In this document: positions 25,018 to 34,714 of the stretch, one piece after another
How the letters are laid out: each line of letters opens with the position of its first letter
How positions within the stretch are numbered: position 1 is the stretch's first letter
NCBI RefSeq assembly: GCF_032027425.1
Contig: NZ_JAVSJA010000001.1
Span: forward strand, 3,360,001 to 3,424,000
Source of the DNA: Microcystis wesenbergii NRERC-220
Lineage (GTDB): Bacteria; Cyanobacteriota; Cyanobacteriia; Cyanobacteriales; Microcystaceae
DNA: 64,000 nt
Direction of reading: 5' to 3'
Program-made: the position numbers and the translations under genes
Notes under the pieces: model-generated
Databases searched by the model: none
Told to the model about the DNA's origin: nothing
Seen by the model: only the letters and a program-made list of their open reading frames with translations

Positions 25018-26238
25018 ATGTACTCAGTCAAAGAAGCAGAATCTATAATTTTAACTCAAATTCAACCCCGACAAGAAACCGAAAAAGTTTCTCTAGAGGC
25101 AGCTTTTGGGCGCATTTTAGCCGAAGATATCAGCAGTGATTTAGACTTTCCCTACTGGGATAATTCCGCAATGGATGGCTATGCTGTCCGCTACGAAGAT
25201 GTCAAAGACACTAACCCAGAAAATCCCGTTACTTTAAAGATTATCGCCGAAATTCCCGCCGGCAAAGCCCCCGAAAAAATTATTCAACCAGGAGAAACAG
25301 CCCGAATATTTACAGGAGCGATGTTACCCGCCGGCAGTGATACGATTATCATGCAGGAAAATACTAACAAAAAAGGGGAGCGAGTGGCGATTCTTATCCC
25401 TCCCGAAAAAATAGGTCTTTTCGTGCGTCAACGTGGCACATTCTATCAAGCAGGAAATACCTTATTAAAAGCCGGTATTGCCCTTAATTCTCCAGAAATA
25501 GCAGTTTTAGCCACGGCACAAGCTACCGAATTAACAGTTTTTTCCCGTCCGAAAGTGGCAATTTTCTCCACGGGAGATGAATTAATTAATCCCGATGAAA
25601 CCCTCCAAAAAGGTCAAATTATTGACTCAAATCGCTACGCTTTAACCGCATTTGTCGCCAGTTTAGGGGCAATTCCCAGACCTTTAGGTATAATCAAAGA
25701 TAGTCCCGAACTTCTCAGAGAAACTATCAGAAAAGCAATTAATTCTAGTGCTATCGTCCTTTCCACCGGTGGTGTTTCTGTAGGAGATTATGATTATATC
25801 GAGGGAATTTTAGGGGAATTAGGAGGAAAAATTCTGATTGGCAGCGTTGCTATTCAACCGGGTAAACCCTTAACCGTTGCCACTTTTCCTAATGGTTGTG
25901 TTTACTTTGGTATCCCCGGTAATCCCGTCTCTGCTTTAGTTTCCTGTTGGCGCTTCGTGCAAATGGCAATTAAAAAATTATCGGGATTGACAGATTATCA
26001 GAACAAATTTCTGCGAGTTGTCACCCGCGATACTCTCAAATCTCAGGGACAAAGAGAAGTTTATCTCTGGGGAAAAATAGAAATTATCGAGGGAGTTTAT
26101 CAATTTCAACTCGCTTCTGGACAACACAATTCGGCTAATTTAATTAATTTAGCCGGTACTAATGCTTTAGCCATAATTCCCCAGGGTAAAACTACTATAC
26201 AAGCAGGAGAAACAGTAGAAGTTATGATAGTTTCCTAA
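25018..26238 (+). CDS. moeA: Molybdopterin molybdenumtransferase MoeA
   Basis: 406 residues, full length. MoeA inserts molybdate into adenylylated molybdopterin to form Moco, needed for nitrate reductase. Motifs: DNSAMDGYAVRYEDV (near 45-60), IFTGAMLPAGSDT, FSTGDEL, GQIIDSNRYAL, STGGVSVGDYDY and FGIPGNPVSALVS. Starts at an ATG 15 bp from the divergent glsA. An imperfect CCTAACCAAA/TTTGGCTAGG hairpin 7 bp after the stop may terminate it, partly inside a family B repeat. Confidence 0.95.
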   Translation: MYSVKEAESIILTQIQPRQETEKVSLEAAFGRILAEDISSDLDFPYWDNSAMDGYAVRYEDVKDTNPENPVTLKIIAEIPAGKAPEKIIQPGETARIFTGAMLPAGSDTIIMQENTNKKGERVAILIPPEKIGLFVRQRGTFYQAGNTLLKAGIALNSPEIAVLATAQATELTVFSRPKVAIFSTGDELINPDETLQKGQIIDSNRYALTAFVASLGAIPRPLGIIKDSPELLRETIRKAINSSAIVLSTGGVSVGDYDYIEGILGELGGKILIGSVAIQPGKPLTVATFPNGCVYFGIPGNPVSALVSCWRFVQMAIKKLSGLTDYQNKFLRVVTRDTLKSQGQREVYLWGKIEIIEGVYQFQLASGQHNSANLINLAGTNALAIIPQGKTTIQAGETVEVMIVS

Positions 26239-26263
26239 AAAAATACCTAACCAAATTTTTGGC

Positions 26264-26416
26264 TAGGTAGCTGGTTATAATTAAATTGAAGATAGATTTT
26301 GGGTTCGATGCCCCCTTGATAAGTAGGGTTGATTCAAGGTAGGGTTGATTCATGAATCAACCCTACCTTCCCTTAATAAGGGGGGTGTCTGATAGTTTTT
26401 AACACCTAACTACTTA
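26264..26416. repeat. Dispersed repeat family B, copy 2, with an inserted palindrome
   Basis: TAGGTAGCTGGTTATAATTA at the left and TTTTTAACACCTAACTACTTA-like right end match 20664-20815. The core differs: the G/C-run hairpin is replaced in part by GGGTTGATTCA repeats and a perfect palindrome at 26336-26369. Confidence 0.7.
26336..26369. repeat. Perfect 34-bp palindrome (17-bp arms, no loop)
   Basis: The half-arm AAGGTAGGGTTGATTCA is followed immediately by its exact reverse complement. It lies within the family B repeat between moeA and fabD, which converge here. It could act as a bidirectional terminator or be the remnant of an inserted REP element. Confidence 0.9.
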
Positions 26417-26462
26417 GGTATCCATCAATTTACTCCTTTGAGTGAAAATGTTGCTAGATAAT

Positions 26463-27389
26463 TTAACCAACACCAATTAATGAACCCTGCAATTTAACAT
26501 CGTCGCTACCTTTGTATATATCGGCTAATTGACTAATATTTTCTAACTCAATTGCGGGAGTAGTTCGTTTAATTAAACCAGTTAAAACTTTACCCGGTCC
26601 CACTTCGATCGCTTTTTCCACACCCACATCCGGCAATCTTAACATAATTTCTCGCCAGCGAACCGAGCTAGTCATCTGCTGGATTAGATATTTTTTTAAT
26701 TGTTCCCCGTCCTGGGTAGGATTGCTCGGATCGACATTAGAAATCACGGGAACTTTCGCTTTTTGGAAATTAACCAATTCTAAAATCTGCTGAAATTGAA
26801 TAGCGGCATTTTCCATCAAAGGAGAGTGAAAAGCGCCGGATACTTTTAACGGCATAACGCGCTTAACTTTCACTTGACCTAATACCAAATCCACCGCTTC
26901 AGGAGTCCCAGAAATCACCACTTGTTCGGCACTATTATCATTAGCAATAACTACATTTTCCGTCTGATTAATCACTGTCTCTAGACTGGTGCGATCAAAT
27001 TTCATTAAGGCGGCCATTTTACCACCTTCGGCCGCATCCATCAAACGGGAACGGTTTTGAACTAGATTTAATCCTGTCTCAAAATTAAACACCCTGGCCG
27101 CATACAAAGCGGAATATTCACCGAGACTATGACCGGCAACTAGATCGGGAAAATGACCTTTTTCTTGCAACAAATCCGCTAAAATACTCTCCACCACAAA
27201 TAAACAAGGTTGGGTATAAAGAGTACGAGATAGGGTTTCTTCATCCCCTTGACATTTTTCCAGGACTGACCAACCAAGAATTCTTTCTGCTATTTCTAAT
27301 CTCTCTTGGCCAAGTGCGCTTTCCGCTAAATCTCCAATCATTCCTAACGCTTGCGATCCTTGTCCCGGGAATATCCACGCTGTTTGCAT
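26463..27389 (-). CDS. fabD: Malonyl-CoA:ACP transacylase
   Basis: 308 residues, full length. Transfers malonyl from CoA to acyl carrier protein for fatty acid synthesis. FPGQGSQALGM at the N-terminus, the nucleophile S88 in GHSLGEYSA, and catalytic H188 in GAFHSPLM. Last gene of the same-strand run plsX-fabH-fabD; about 190 bp of tandem repeats now separate it from fabH, so cotranscription would have to run through them. Confidence 0.96.
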   Translation of the reverse strand: MQTAWIFPGQGSQALGMIGDLAESALGQERLEIAERILGWSVLEKCQGDEETLSRTLYTQPCLFVVESILADLLQEKGHFPDLVAGHSLGEYSALYAARVFNFETGLNLVQNRSRLMDAAEGGKMAALMKFDRTSLETVINQTENVVIANDNSAEQVVISGTPEAVDLVLGQVKVKRVMPLKVSGAFHSPLMENAAIQFQQILELVNFQKAKVPVISNVDPSNPTQDGEQLKKYLIQQMTSSVRWREIMLRLPDVGVEKAIEVGPGKVLTGLIKRTTPAIELENISQLADIYKGSDDVKLQGSLIGVG

Positions 27390-27420
27390 AAGTTCTTAAA
27401 ATAGATAGATAGATGTGTTT

Positions 27421-27572
27421 GGGTCAGTGATCAGTTATCAGTGATCAGTTATCAGTGATCAGTTATCAGTTATCAGTTATCAGTTATCACTGATCAGATG
27501 TGAGTTTTTAGGTTACTGTTTACTGTTTACTGTTTACTGTTTACTGGTTACTGGTTACTGTTTACTGGTTAC
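27421..27572. repeat. Heptamer/octamer tandem repeats (CAGTTAT, CAGTGATC, GTTTACT)
   Basis: Period-7 runs of CAGTTAT interspersed with GTGATC, followed by a second period-7 run of GTTTACT with GTTACTG variants. They fill the fabH-fabD spacer inside what should be an operon. Confidence 0.92.
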
Positions 27573-27576
27573 TGAA

Positions 27577-28578
27577 TTAATCTCCCCAACGGAAGATAAT
27601 CCCACCCCAAGTTAAACCGGCACCAAAGCCGGAAGAAGCAATAATATCACCTTTTTTGACCTTACCACTCCTGACAGCTTCATCGAGGGCTAGAGGAATC
27701 GATGCCGCGGAAGTGTTGCCATACTCGCTGAGATTGCTGATCACTTTTTCCGGAGGCAGTTTCAGGCGCTCGCTCACCGCGTCCATAATTCTTTGATTAG
27801 CTTGGTGCAAAACTAGCCAATCGATATCACTGGTGGTTAAATTAGCCCGATAGAGAGCTTTTTCGATGACCTCTGGCACTTTCGCCACGGCAAAACGATA
27901 GACTTCCCGTCCGTTCATCGTTAGGGGCTTATAGGTCCCTTTTTGAACCCTTACCCCCTCCTTAAGGGGTAATTCTTCCCCCTGATAGGCGAGATTAAGA
28001 GAACCATTCTGGCTGCCGTCGCTATGGAGTTCAAAACCGAGAATGTTATCTTTTGTATCATTTGCTTGACAAACCACCGCCCCTGCCCCATCCCCGAAGA
28101 GGACACAGGTAGCGCGATCGTTCCAATCCACCCAACGGGAGAGAACATCGGCCCCGATAACCAAGACATTGCGGTAAGTACCAGTACGGATAAACTGAGT
28201 GGCGGTGACTAATGCCACCAGAAAACCCGAACAGGCGGCGGTGAGATCAAAAGAGATCGCCCGATTTGCCCCGATCTGACTTTGAACTTGGGCGGCGCTA
28301 CCGAACAGATCATCGGGGGTAGAAGTAGCCAAGAGAATCAGATCGATGTCCCTAGGTGATACCTGAGCCATTTCTAGAGCCTTAATCGCCGCTTGGGCCG
28401 CTAGTTGGCTTAAAGACACCGATTGATCCGCTAAATGCCGTTGACCGATGCCTGTACGACTTTTAATCCACTCATCGGAAGTCTCGACAATTTGGCTGAG
28501 TTCTTCATTACTAAGAAATTGCCCTGGTGTGGCCGATCCACAACCGGTAATGACGACTGCTGCCCCGAATCCGCTCAA
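27577..28578 (-). CDS. fabH: 3-oxoacyl-ACP synthase III
   Basis: 333 residues. Condenses acetyl-CoA with malonyl-ACP to start fatty acid synthesis. The triad is visible: C116 (TAACSGFL), H258 (VLHQANQRI) and N288 (EYGNTSAAS); the C-terminal [10 protein letters not shown] is also typical. Lies between plsX and fabD on the same strand, the standard order. Confidence 0.96.
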   Translation of the reverse strand: MSGFGAAVVITGCGSATPGQFLSNEELSQIVETSDEWIKSRTGIGQRHLADQSVSLSQLAAQAAIKALEMAQVSPRDIDLILLATSTPDDLFGSAAQVQSQIGANRAISFDLTAACSGFLVALVTATQFIRTGTYRNVLVIGADVLSRWVDWNDRATCVLFGDGAGAVVCQANDTKDNILGFELHSDGSQNGSLNLAYQGEELPLKEGVRVQKGTYKPLTMNGREVYRFAVAKVPEVIEKALYRANLTTSDIDWLVLHQANQRIMDAVSERLKLPPEKVISNLSEYGNTSAASIPLALDEAVRSGKVKKGDIIASSGFGAGLTWGGIIFRWGD

Positions 28579-28899
28579 AATATTCCCCCTTTTTCAGTTA
28601 TCAGTGATCAGTTATCAGTTATCAGTGGGAAGTGGGAAGTGGGAAGTGGGAAGTGGGGAAGTGGGAAGAATAAATAAAAATAGTCTCCCGTCTCCCGTCT
28701 CCTGTCTCCTGACCGCTTCAAGATGGCTGACGGCTTAATCTTCACAGTTCACCGACAACTTTTTTAATTGATGATGTCAGTTATCAGTGGGTCAGTTATC
28801 AGTGACCAGATTTGAGTATTAGGTGAGAAGTATTAAATAGCAGTTTCCTACTGTCTTTTCACTAATTACTGATAACTGATCACTGAAAAGGCTCACGGC
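28579..28899. repeat. plsX-fabH spacer filled with tandem repeats
   Basis: Contains CAGTTAT/CAGTGATC runs (28597-28627), GGGAAGT heptamers (28628-28668), GTCTCCC/GTCTCCT heptamers (28683-28710) and more CAGTTATC units near 28780-28800 and 28865-28885. Part of the plsX 3' coding end (a stretch around CACAGTTCACCGACAACTTTTT) is duplicated at 28741-28767, so a piece of the gene has been copied into the spacer. I see no gene. Confidence 0.85.
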
Positions 28900-29955
28900 C
28901 TAATCTTCACTGTTCACCGACAACTTTTTTAATTGATGATGGTGGTCATTGTAGGCTTGAATGCGCTCAGAAACGCGATTATCGACGGCATTTTTCGCCT
29001 GTCGGATGGCGTTAAAAATTGAAGGCGCTTGGGAACTGCCGTGACTGATCACACAGACCCCATCGACTCCAAATAACAGCGCACCACCGTGTTCTGCGTG
29101 ATCCATGCGTTGTTTGATCTGTTTAAGATTGGGTTTAATTAAAGCCGTCCCGACTTTACCCTGTATCCCCTTAGGTAATTCCTCTTTGAGAATTTGTAGG
29201 ATAATTCCCCCCACCGCTTCGGCAAATTTTAACAGGACATTACCGACAAAACCATCGCAGACGATCACATCGAATTGTCCCGATAGCACATCCCGGCCTT
29301 CAGCATTGCCGATAAAGGGAATTTGCTGGTTATTTTCTAATAATTCGTAGGTTTTTAGGGCGAGATCGTTACCTTTGCTGGCTTCTTCGCCAATATTGAG
29401 TAAACCGACTTGCGGTTCTTCAACACCCATAACGTATTTACTGTAAATTGTCCCCATTAGGGCAAACTGCTCTAAATATTTGGGTTTACAGTCCACATTC
29501 GCCCCGACATCGAGAATAATCACCGATTTACCCGCCAACATCGTCGGCAGCACCGCACCGATCGCCGGGCGATCGATTCCTTTTAAACGACCTAAACGCA
29601 GTAACGCTGCCGCCATGGCCGCTCCGGAGTGACCAGCGGACACCACCGCATCGGCGCGATTTTGTTTGACTAAATCCATGGCCACATTAATCGAGGCCGC
29701 TGGTTTGCGACGGATAGCGGTGATCGGCTCTTCGTCCATGGCCACCACTTCCTCTGCGTGGACGATGGTGAGATTCTTGGGACGGGGATGATGCTGGAAA
29801 TAAGCCTCAATCCGTTCAGAATCGCCGACTAATAATACTTCTACATCTAATTCTTCGGAAGCTCGCATCGATCCCGCGATAATCTCGTTGGGAGCGTAGT
29901 CACCTCCCATCGCATCTACCGCGATTCTTGCCCGATTTAATGCCGTTTCTGCCAT
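28900..29955 (-). CDS. plsX: Phosphate acyltransferase PlsX
   Basis: 351 residues. Makes acyl-phosphate from acyl-ACP for phospholipid synthesis. IAVDAMGGDYAP (near 11-22), VSAGHSGAAMAAALLRLGR, GAVLPTM, DVGANVDCKP and CDGFVGNVLLKFAE are family motifs. First gene of plsX-fabH-fabD. About 150 bp upstream separate it from the divergent carboxypeptidase gene, leaving room for two promoters. Confidence 0.96.
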   Translation of the reverse strand: MAETALNRARIAVDAMGGDYAPNEIIAGSMRASEELDVEVLLVGDSERIEAYFQHHPRPKNLTIVHAEEVVAMDEEPITAIRRKPAASINVAMDLVKQNRADAVVSAGHSGAAMAAALLRLGRLKGIDRPAIGAVLPTMLAGKSVIILDVGANVDCKPKYLEQFALMGTIYSKYVMGVEEPQVGLLNIGEEASKGNDLALKTYELLENNQQIPFIGNAEGRDVLSGQFDVIVCDGFVGNVLLKFAEAVGGIILQILKEELPKGIQGKVGTALIKPNLKQIKQRMDHAEHGGALLFGVDGVCVISHGSSQAPSIFNAIRQAKNAVDNRVSERIQAYNDHHHQLKKLSVNSED

Positions 29956-30104
29956 TGAGTCAGTGGGATAGAAATCTTTAATAAGTTGAGCGGCAGCTCT
30001 TGAGAAAAGCTGGCCGATCGAGGATTAGTGTTTTCTGATCGAGCAATTGTTAAAAATTACCAATCATCTCTATACAATAAGGCATCATTGCGATTAAGGA
30101 AAAG

Positions 30105-31397
30105 ATGTTCTCAGTTTTTAATTTGGCAGTTTTCGGCTTTCTCTTCGGTTGGCTGGGGGGGCAATCCCAACCGATCGCCAATATTCCCCTAATTTCTTGG
30201 CAAAATCAACCTATTTTCGACCTTCCCACCGATCCTGATCCGCGGGTGGCGGCGATCGTGGCCGATTATCTGCAAGACTTGACGAAAAAAGGTTTAAACT
30301 CTAGTCAACAACGGGTCTTAATTGAGACGGAATGGGCTGATTTAGCCGATCATCAGGGTAATCTGCCCGCTTCGGGGGCTTCTTTAACTAAAATCGCCAC
30401 TACTCTCGCCGCCGTGGAAACCTGGCCTCTCGATCATCGTTTTGCTACTCGTTTTTACAGCACGGGAGAGCTAAAAAACGGGGTGTTAGAGGGAGATTTA
30501 ATTATTGAAGGGGAAGGGGATCCTCTCTTTGTCTGGGAAGAAGCGATCGCAGTGGGCAATGGCCTCGATCAATTAGGTATCCGTCAGGTCAAAGGCGATC
30601 TGATCATTACGGGTAAATTCGCCATGAATTTTCAAACCGATCCCCTCAAAGCGGGAGAATTGTTGAAAATTGGGCTTGATCAATCGAAATGGTCAAAAGA
30701 AACCCAAAAAGCTTTTCAGAGCCTTCCTAGCGGCACACAAGCCCCACAGGTGAAGATTTTGGGCATGGTTCGAGCCAGTCCAATTCGCCCCGAAAATGCC
30801 CGATTATTATTGCGTCATCAGTCCTTGACTTTAACGGAACTGTTGCGTCAGATGAATATTTATAGTAATAACGTCATGTCAGAAATGTTAGCGGAGCTGC
30901 TCGGTGGTCCGGCAGCAGTGGACGCAATTAATACTAAAATTACCGGGGTAGGAGCGGAAGAAATTCAATTAATTAATGGTTCGGGATTGGGTGTAGAAAA
31001 TCGCTTGTCTCCCCGGGCAGTTATTGAGATTCTCAAGGCCTTGGATCGCAAGTTAGCCAATCAACCGATTAAAGTAGCTGATTTATTTCCGGTGGGGGGA
31101 CGCGATACCAAAGGAACTATGCAGTGGCGGGCCATTCCTAAAGGAGTGGTGATTAAAACTGGAACTTTAGCCCAAGTTAGCGCTTTAGCCGGAGAAATTC
31201 CCACCCAAGAAAGGGGTAAAGTTTGGTTTGTAATTATGAATGCTGGTAGTGGCAATATCGAGGGATTCAGAAATCAGCAGGATCGGGTGTTACAAGCTTT
31301 AGATCAACACTGGCAAATTCTCCCGGAAGCTACTAAAGGATCGATTCCTGAAAGGGCTTTTTTAGGTGATCCCAGTCGGATAAGTCAGGGTTTCTAA
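30105..31397 (+). CDS. D-alanyl-D-alanine carboxypeptidase, PBP4 (S13/DacB) type
   Basis: 430 residues with an N-terminal hydrophobic segment (FNLAVFGFLFGWLGG, about 4-18) for export to the periplasm. Trims or cross-checks peptidoglycan stem peptides. Penicillin-binding motifs: S93-x-x-K96 (PASGASLTKIATT), S254-N-N256 (IYSNNVMSEML) and K351-T-G353 (VIKTGTLAQVSALAG). The sequence between the first two motifs is short compared with E. coli DacB, as in other cyanobacterial members. Confidence 0.9.
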   Translation: MFSVFNLAVFGFLFGWLGGQSQPIANIPLISWQNQPIFDLPTDPDPRVAAIVADYLQDLTKKGLNSSQQRVLIETEWADLADHQGNLPASGASLTKIATTLAAVETWPLDHRFATRFYSTGELKNGVLEGDLIIEGEGDPLFVWEEAIAVGNGLDQLGIRQVKGDLIITGKFAMNFQTDPLKAGELLKIGLDQSKWSKETQKAFQSLPSGTQAPQVKILGMVRASPIRPENARLLLRHQSLTLTELLRQMNIYSNNVMSEMLAELLGGPAAVDAINTKITGVGAEEIQLINGSGLGVENRLSPRAVIEILKALDRKLANQPIKVADLFPVGGRDTKGTMQWRAIPKGVVIKTGTLAQVSALAGEIPTQERGKVWFVIMNAGSGNIEGFRNQQDRVLQALDQHWQILPEATKGSIPERAFLGDPSRISQGF

Positions 31398-31617
31398 GGG
31401 GTTGATATCAACTTGACAATCAAATTTAGTTTGGTGATGAGGAACTTTAGCAAGGTTTTATATTCACTTTTGCCGATCAACTGACTACTTTTCTGCCATT
31501 TTCTCCTTGTCTTTGCTGCCAATCGGGAAACATCGCATCTCCATCATAGTGACAAAATTTTGCCAGTTTTTCCCGAAATTGAGCAAAGGATGCGTGGTTA
31601 AACGCATCCTGGAATTT

Positions 31618-32679
31618 TCAAGGATAAAAACACATTTGCGGCAAAGCAAGGGATTCTTCCCAACCCATCATGAGATTGAGACATTGTACCGCTTGTCCCG
31701 ATTGTCCCTTTACTAAATTATCGATCGCTGACATCACTATCACTCGATCGGTTCTCGGATCCACTTCAATACCGAGATAACATAAATTAGTACCACAGGC
31801 CCACTTAGTTTGTGGATAGACTCCCCCGGGTAGGATTTTGACAAAGGGAGAAGCGCGATAAAAAGCATTGTAAATAGTGATTAAATCATCCCGCACCAGA
31901 TTGGGATCTCGCAAAGTTGCGTAAACTGTGGACAGGATACCCCGAACCATGGGCATTAAATGGGGAGTAAACTGGACGCGCACCTCATGACCGGCTAAAT
32001 CACTGCAAATCTGCTCAATTTCGGGAGTATGACGGTGTTTTCCCGCTACATTATAGGCCCCGATCGAACTATCTGCTTCTGCCAATAACATATTAATCTT
32101 AGCTTGTCTTCCCCCTCCCGAAGTTCCTGATTTGGCATCAATAATCGTGGTTTCCGGGATAATTAAACCCTGTTTTAACAGGGGAGAAATCGCCATTAAA
32201 CTAGCAGTAGGATAACATCCGGGGCAACCGATCAAAGAGGCATTTTTAATATCTTCCCGATAAAGTTCCGGTAAACCGTACACAGCCGTAGATGCGATCG
32301 CTTGATCCTGACGTTCCTTGCCATACCATTTACTATAGGTTTCTAGGCTAGTAAAACGATAATCTGCCGACAGATCCAACACTTTACAGCCTTTAGCGAG
32401 CAAAGGAGGGGCTAAATCACAGGCTAAACCATTGGGTAAACCCAAGAAAACCACTTGACAACGGGAGGCAATTATCTCCAAATCGATCGCCTCCACATTA
32501 AGATTAATACTATGACCGAGATGGGGATATAAATCACTGTAGGGTTTCCCCGCACTACTATCGCCCCCCAGATAGACTAATTCGACAAGGGGATGTTCTT
32601 TGAGCAAACGTACCAACTGTACGCCACCATATCCCGAAGCACCGACAATACCCACTGAAACCTTCTGTCCTTGCGTCAT
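31618..32679 (-). CDS. argC: N-acetyl-gamma-glutamyl-phosphate reductase
   Basis: 353 residues. Third step of arginine synthesis, NADPH-dependent reduction of N-acetylglutamyl phosphate. Rossmann motif [10 protein letters not shown] (10-19) and catalytic C155 in [19 protein letters not shown] supplies the conserved His, and the C-terminus [13 protein letters not shown] is typical. Monocistronic, flanked by convergent and repeat-rich spacers. Confidence 0.96.
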   Translation of the reverse strand: MTQGQKVSVGIVGASGYGGVQLVRLLKEHPLVELVYLGGDSSAGKPYSDLYPHLGHSINLNVEAIDLEIIASRCQVVFLGLPNGLACDLAPPLLAKGCKVLDLSADYRFTSLETYSKWYGKERQDQAIASTAVYGLPELYREDIKNASLIGCPGCYPTASLMAISPLLKQGLIIPETTIIDAKSGTSGGGRQAKINMLLAEADSSIGAYNVAGKHRHTPEIEQICSDLAGHEVRVQFTPHLMPMVRGILSTVYATLRDPNLVRDDLITIYNAFYRASPFVKILPGGVYPQTKWACGTNLCYLGIEVDPRTDRVIVMSAIDNLVKGQSGQAVQCLNLMMGWEESLALPQMCFYP

Positions 32680-33066
32680 TTCCCTTGTTCCTAAAAATTC
32701 TTATCGTTAATATAACGCTTTGCTATGGCCGAATTTTAGCCTAACCGGCAGGATTTAAATCAAAAAACTTCCTGTAAAAATCTAGTATCTCGGCCGGGTT
32801 GTCCATAAACCGTCAATAGACCTCTTGTAAAAATCAAAAATTGTTGTTAGGGTTAGGAGTCAGTAGCCAGTAGCCAGTAGTCAGGAGAATTAAGAATGAA
32901 TAATAATCAGTTAAATGGTCTATTTATAGACTTTATGCTATTTAATGCTTATTTTTGCCGTTTTTGAACTCTGAAAAATTAATTATGCAAGAGGTTTAAT
33001 TTCTCTTGATCAATAGGCTGTTATCTTAATGATGAGGTACAAAGTTTTCCTTTTATGATGCCAAAT
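32680..33066. other. Intergenic region upstream of argC; repeats, no gene
   Basis: Contains short CCAGTAG heptamer runs (about 32862-32882) and otherwise AT-rich sequence without an open frame that I can support. The argC promoter should lie at its left end. Confidence 0.5.
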
Positions 33067-33164
33067 TAAGTACCTAAGCAAAATTAATTACACATATCTA
33101 ACCACCTCTTGCCTCTTGCCTCTTGCCTCTTGCCTATCTTGACTAGGAAATTAATTTTGCACGA
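33067..33164. mobile_element. MITE family C, copy 1 (TAAGTA ends, GCAAAAT subterminal)
   Basis: 98 bp from TAAGTACCTAAGCAAAATTA to AATTTTGCACGACTACTTA, giving imperfect inverted ends with shared TAAGTA and GCAAAATnAATT. Matches 53183-53287 (inverted) and 55013-55117. Its centre is a run of CTCTTGC heptamers whose number differs between copies. Confidence 0.75.
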
Positions 33165-33219
33165 CTACTTAGGTTAAAATTCATCCTCAGGAGAAAAGCT
33201 GTAATTCAATCCCCCATAT

Positions 33220-33483
33220 TTAAAATTTTGATCGCACTGTAAATTCATAATCTCCCCCCGGTTCTAACTGATAATCGTAGCGTTCTAAAAACCGATTCAA
33301 GGGTTCAAAAATCAAAGCCCTACCTAGGGAAGGTTGTACTAATAACTTGCCTTGAAGAAAATGCCATTGAAAACGCCATTGATATTCTTCCGTCCGCACT
33401 TCCCCCTCTAATTTACCCGTTTGCCAAGATTGCTTAATTATCCGCACATAAGCCGTGCTTTCTGGTCGATTGCCGCCACTCAC
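33220..33483 (-). CDS. Small conserved cyanobacterial protein, DUF3146-like
   Basis: 87 residues: STAYVRIIKQSWQTGKLEGE, then WRFQWHFLQGKL, PSLGRALIFEPL and YDYQLEPGGDYEFTVRSKF. The alternating aromatic/charged strands suggest a small all-beta protein. I recognise it as similar to the cyanobacterial DUF3146 family, of unknown function. Same strand as the upstream DUF389 gene (86-bp gap) and possibly cotranscribed. Confidence 0.75.
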   Translation of the reverse strand: MSGGNRPESTAYVRIIKQSWQTGKLEGEVRTEEYQWRFQWHFLQGKLLVQPSLGRALIFEPLNRFLERYDYQLEPGGDYEFTVRSKF

Positions 33484-33569
33484 CTGAACCCTACCTATAG
33501 ATTAAATATCAAACATTAAGATAGCGAATTAATCCTTGTTTGTCATTACTTGAGCCAATTTTCTCGACT

Positions 33570-34559
33570 CTATTCTGGGGAAGTGACTTCATTAACCTTA
33601 GAAACCAAGACGTTTAATTGAAAAGGTCGCCCCATTTCCTTAGTAATGAATTCTTCCAACAATTCCACCTGTCTGGGAGTAATGCTTTCGGCGGTTCTCA
33701 CTACTAATCTCACCCGGGGAGGCTGCTTGAGCCAATTAATCGAAGATTCCAATAATTCTGCCCGTTGAAAAGTAATCGTTCGTTGTAATAAAGCTTTTTT
33801 GATCAACCTTTCTAAGCGAGCTTGATTAGCCAGAGTTGCAAAACTTATTCCTAACGGAATTAGCAAAACTGCTGTCAGGATAGAAGTCAAAATTAGAGCG
33901 TTACGCGCCCGATGAAAATTAGAATAACCAGCCAGCAAAAAGACCAATAAACAGGAGAGAGCAATGCCTAATAAATTGGTAATATATAACAGAGTTGCTC
34001 CCAAACTTAGGACCCAATTGCCTTGGGATAATCCTAAACCAATCGTACAAACTGGTGGCATTAAAGCCACGGCGATCGCTGTTCCTGCTAAAGTACCTGA
34101 AATTTTCGGTTCTATTTTGGCATAACCACTGATTGCCCCCGCGGTAATTGCCACTCCTAAATCTAAAAGATTCGGTTGAGAACGGGCTTGAATTTCACTA
34201 CCAAATTCAGAAATTCCGATCAATAATCCTAGCAACCAAGCTATCGCTAAAGCGATAATCGTACCGACTAAAATCGCCAAGGCTGACTTACGAATTAATC
34301 GCCAACTGCCAATTAAACCACCAAAAGCCAGACTACGAATCGGCAACATTAAAGGGGCAATAATCATCGCCCCAATAATCACGGCTGCACTATTGGCAAC
34401 TAAGCCAAAAGTAGCGATCGCACAAGAACTAACAATCAAAGCTAGATAGGGAAAATCAAGGGACGCTTCTAACCATAAATCGCGCCACATAGCCCGCGAT
34501 TGTTGCCAGGTCAAGGGTTTTCTTGAAAACCACGAGTGGGGTTGTTCTTTTCTGGTCAT
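33570..34559 (-). CDS. DUF389-family integral membrane protein
   Basis: 329 residues with about six hydrophobic helices between residues 35 and 245. The DUF389 signature is visible as FGLVANSAAVIIGAMIIAPL followed by MLPIRSLAFG, and GISEFGSEIQARSQPNLLDL leading to GAISGYA. The last 80 residues are a soluble ferredoxin-like tail (PRVRLVVRTAESITPRQVE). Function unknown; some relatives are thought to be transport-related. Confidence 0.88.
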   Translation of the reverse strand: MTRKEQPHSWFSRKPLTWQQSRAMWRDLWLEASLDFPYLALIVSSCAIATFGLVANSAAVIIGAMIIAPLMLPIRSLAFGGLIGSWRLIRKSALAILVGTIIALAIAWLLGLLIGISEFGSEIQARSQPNLLDLGVAITAGAISGYAKIEPKISGTLAGTAIAVALMPPVCTIGLGLSQGNWVLSLGATLLYITNLLGIALSCLLVFLLAGYSNFHRARNALILTSILTAVLLIPLGISFATLANQARLERLIKKALLQRTITFQRAELLESSINWLKQPPRVRLVVRTAESITPRQVELLEEFITKEMGRPFQLNVLVSKVNEVTSPE

Positions 34560-34714
34560 GGGGCTGAGGAAGATAAACTTTTCTTTTACTTATAGCTTTT
34601 TTTGTCTAATCAATGTATATTTGTATCATTTTCTTTAACTAATCTTACCATTTTTTTCTTGGCCTCGATTGATGAAACCTCCTGCCCTCTGCCGACCGCC
34701 TCCTGCCTTCGTTA

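Noticed and set aside
27421-27572. Heptamer runs as CRISPR or origin iterons
   Set aside because: The period is 7 bp without unique spacers, and no replication initiator gene or DnaA box cluster is nearby.
31507-31716. 69-codon plus-strand frame overlapping the end of argC
   Set aside because: It overlaps argC antisense by about 100 bp, has no recognisable features and no clear ribosome-binding site.
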